A stretch of 64,000 nt of DNA from Hyphomicrobiales bacterium (GTDB lineage: Bacteria; Pseudomonadota; Alphaproteobacteria; Rhizobiales; Beijerinckiaceae): NCBI GenBank assembly GCA_027483945.1, contig JAIXTM010000001.1, positions 124,001 through 188,000 of the forward strand, written 5' to 3'. Shown here piece by piece: positions 62,150 through 64,000 of this stretch; positions within the stretch are counted from its first letter, which is position 1; every line of letters starts with the position of its first letter. The position numbers were made by a program, and so were the translations under genes. The notes below the pieces were generated by a model. The model searched no databases. It saw only the letters and a list, made by a program, of their open reading frames with translations, and had not been told where the DNA came from.

Positions 62150-62704
62150 TCAAGGGAAGATGTAGGGGAGCTCGGCCAGCCGGGGCAGCGCCTGGTCTTT
62201 GGCCGAGACCGTCGCGGCGCCGGCCTCGACCGGCCAGGCGATGCCCAGAGCCGGGTCGTTCCAGAGCAGGCCGCCCTCATGGCCGGGCGCGTAATAGGCG
62301 TCGCACTTGTAGGTCACGGCAGTGTCGTTTCTCAGCGTGCAGAATCCGTGGGCGAAGCCGTGGGGCACGTAGAGCATCTCGCCTTTCGCGGCATCCAGCT
62401 CGACGGCGACATGGTGTCCGAAGGTGGGCGAGGAGCCGCGCAGGTCCACCGCGACGTCGAGGATCGCGCCAGACAGGACCCGGACGAGCTTGGACTGGGC
62501 CTGCGGCGGCTTCTGGAAGTGCAGGCCGCGCACCGTGCCGGCGCGGGCGGAGACGGACTGGTTGTCCTGGATGAAACGGTCGTCGACGCCGACCGCACAT
62601 AGGACGTCCCGCCGGTAGGTCTCGGCGAACCAGCCGCGCTCGTCGGCGTGGCGCCGCGGCCGCAGGAGAAGGAGGCCCTCGATCTGGAGCGAGATCACGT
62701 CCAT
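62150..62704 (-). CDS. rfbC: dTDP-4-dehydrorhamnose 3,5-epimerase
   Basis: A 184-residue cupin epimerase. The motif region DERGWFAETYRRD is followed by FIQDNQSVSARAGTVRGLHF (catalytic His near its end) and VPHGFAHGFCTL. It performs the third step to dTDP-rhamnose. The ATG at 62704 is the natural start. It is the first gene of the rhamnose operon and diverges from the CapD-like gene over 96 bp. Confidence 0.95.
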   Translation of the reverse strand: MDVISLQIEGLLLLRPRRHADERGWFAETYRRDVLCAVGVDDRFIQDNQSVSARAGTVRGLHFQKPPQAQSKLVRVLSGAILDVAVDLRGSSPTFGHHVAVELDAAKGEMLYVPHGFAHGFCTLRNDTAVTYKCDAYYAPGHEGGLLWNDPALGIAWPVEAGAATVSAKDQALPRLAELPYIFP

Positions 62705-62800
62705 GCCGTTGCGTAGCGGGCTTCCGACGGCATGGCAACGGCAGGATTGGCGGCCCGTGGATTTGACAAAGCCGGCCTGCGCCCACAGAAGCGTCCGGCC

Positions 62801-64000
62801 ATGATCACCAACCGCCTGAAGAAATCGCTGGTCGTCCTGCACGATCTGACGGCGACGGCCCTCGCCATCACCATCGTCTTCCACGTGCGGTTCGAAGGTC
62901 TGCTGCTGGCCGAGCGCGTGGCGCTGCTGCCGCAGATCCTGCCAGGGCTGATCGCGGTGGCGGGCGTCGTCTATTACCTCTTCGGCCTCTATAAGTCGAA
63001 ATGGCGCTTCGCGTCGCTGCCGGACCTGTTCAACATCTTCCGGGCGGTCAGCGTCCTGACCCTCGTCCTGCTCGTGGCGGACTATATCCTCCTCTCCCGC
63101 GACCTCCTGGGGGAATTCTTCTTCGGCAAGATCGCGCTCGGCCTGTACTGGCTGGTGCAGATGGCGCTTCTGGGCGGCCCGCGCCTTGCCTATCGCTACA
63201 TCAAGTTCGCCCAATCGCGGCAGACGATCTCCCGCGAGGCCACCGTGCCGGTCCTCCTTCTCGGCCGCGCCGTGGAGGTGGAGGTCGTCCTTCGGGCCAT
63301 CGAGGCCGGCACGTTCCGCAAGCTGCATCCTGTCGCGATCCTCTCGCCGCGGGAGGCCGATCTCGGCCAGGCGATCCGCGGCATCCCGGTCCTCAGTCTG
63401 ATCGCCGATCTCGACCAGGCGGTGGCCGATCTTGCCGAGCGAGGCACGACGATCCGCCGGCTCGTAGCGACGCCGTCCGCGCTGGCGCCCGAGGCCGAGC
63501 CGGAACGGCTGATCGCCGGAGCGCGCCGGCTCGGTTTGCCCCTGATGCGGGTGGCGACCCTCGGCGAAGGCCTGTCCAGCGCGGAGCTGGCGCCGGTGGA
63601 GATCGAGGACCTGATCCTGCGCTCCAGCGTGGAGATCGACCGGGCGCGGCTGGAACGGTTCATGGCCGGCAAGCGCGTGCTCGTCACCGGCGGCGGCGGC
63701 TCCATCGGCAGCGAGATGTGCCTGCGCGCGGCCGCCTTCGGCGCCGCCGAGATCATCGTGCTGGAGAGCTCGGAGCCGGCTCTGTTCCAGGTCTCCGAGA
63801 CGCTGGCGATGCAAGGCGGCGCCACCCGTGTCACCGGCATCATCGCCGACATCCGCGACCGCCAGCGCCTGTTCGAAGTGATGGCGCAGACGCAGCCCGA
63901 CGTCGTCTTTCACGCCGCCGCGCTCAAGCACGTGCCTTATCTCGAGGCGCATTGGGGGGAGGGCGTGAAGACCAACGTCTTCGGCTCCATCAACGTCGCC
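62801..64000 (+). CDS. CapD/PglF-type nucleotide-sugar 4,6-dehydratase, partial (runs off the window)
   Basis: The frame stays open from the ATG at 62801 to the window end, 400 codons. Four TM helices lie in the first 135 residues (VVLHDLTATALAITIVFHVR, LIAVAGVVYYLFGLY, VSVLTLVLLVADYILL, LGLYWLVQMALL). A CoA-binding-like domain follows (VPVLLLGRAVEVEVVLRAI), then from about 288 the dehydratase domain VLVTGGGGSIGSEMCLRAAA and DVVFHAAALKHVPYLEAHWG. This is the membrane-anchored PglF/WbpM/CapD class that starts synthesis of amino-sugars for surface polysaccharide. TTGACA (62763-62768) may be part of its promoter. With the rhamnose operon it suggests a capsule/O-antigen locus that continues to the right. 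Confidence 0.9.
   Translation, partial: MITNRLKKSLVVLHDLTATALAITIVFHVRFEGLLLAERVALLPQILPGLIAVAGVVYYLFGLYKSKWRFASLPDLFNIFRAVSVLTLVLLVADYILLSRDLLGEFFFGKIALGLYWLVQMALLGGPRLAYRYIKFAQSRQTISREATVPVLLLGRAVEVEVVLRAIEAGTFRKLHPVAILSPREADLGQAIRGIPVLSLIADLDQAVADLAERGTTIRRLVATPSALAPEAEPERLIAGARRLGLPLMRVATLGEGLSSAELAPVEIEDLILRSSVEIDRARLERFMAGKRVLVTGGGGSIGSEMCLRAAAFGAAEIIVLESSEPALFQVSETLAMQGGATRVTGIIADIRDRQRLFEVMAQTQPDVVFHAAALKHVPYLEAHWGEGVKTNVFGSINVA

Noticed and set aside
62705-63952. Minus-strand extension upstream of rfbC
   Set aside because: It overlaps the divergent CapD-like gene, whose domains are clear; rfbC starts at 62704.

Overview
The window comes from a high-GC alphaproteobacterium, most likely of the order Hyphomicrobiales (Rhizobiales). 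The evidence is the combination of a CcrM-type (GANTC) DNA methyltransferase, an Irr iron regulator with a heme-type Cys-Pro motif divergent from fabA-fabB-fabI, an F0 ATP synthase operon (atpI-B-E-F'-F) separate from F1, and an alphaproteobacterial rpmH-rnpA-yidC-engB-argB block. I cannot resolve the genus; Chelatococcaceae, Methylobacteriaceae and related families are candidates.

Layout. (1) 1-8.3 kb is a catabolic/transport region. A partial EamA-type exporter, a small conserved protein, a zinc alcohol dehydrogenase and a LysR regulator lie on the minus strand. Upstream of them is a tight minus-strand operon: argininosuccinate-lyase-like C-N lyase, polar amino acid ABC permease, ATPase and binding protein. 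A GcvA-like LysR gene diverges from it. (2) 8.3-10.0 kb is an AT-richer stretch with a Clp-fold serine protease (SDH_sah type). (3) 10,024-31,572 is a genomic island / defective prophage in tRNA-Arg(ACG), bounded by a 48-bp perfect direct repeat of the tRNA 3' half. (4) 31.7-35.5 kb is an operon of a VTT membrane protein, a mercuric-reductase-like flavoprotein and a histidine kinase. (5) 35.7-46.2 kb holds housekeeping genes: rpmH, rnpA, yidC, engB, argB, rnhB, ccrM, mutY, dsbA-like. (6) 46.3-52.5 kb is smc and the F0 ATP synthase operon. (7) 52.5-59.2 kb is DUF1236, RidA, a DEAD-box helicase, a LysE exporter, fabI-fabB-fabA and irr. (8) 59.3-64.0 kb is the dTDP-L-rhamnose operon (rfbC-rfbB-rfbD-rfbA) and the start of a CapD/PglF-type nucleotide-sugar dehydratase.

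The island is the most interesting part. It keeps a GTA-like tail module (tape-measure C-terminus, DUF2460, DUF2163, NlpC/P60, tail-tip 'megatron', DUF2793) and a lysis cassette (endolysin, holin-like, nested spanin pair), but has no head, portal or terminase genes. The tyrosine integrase has lost the C-terminal half of its catalytic domain and is fused in frame to the last residues of the tape-measure protein, which points to a large internal deletion. A complete type I restriction-modification operon (extra half-HsdS fused to DUF2188, HsdM, HsdS, HsdR, YgjP-like metalloprotease) sits antisense exactly between the g14-like and g15-like tail genes. The tail-tip gene has an in-frame amber codon and a later frameshift. 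At the left end, a 758-residue GTPase-like protein with an integrase-arm-like N-terminus diverges from the integrase; at the right end lies a GIY-YIG/DUF4357 protein. The element therefore looks like a decayed prophage that now mainly carries restriction and other possible defence cargo.
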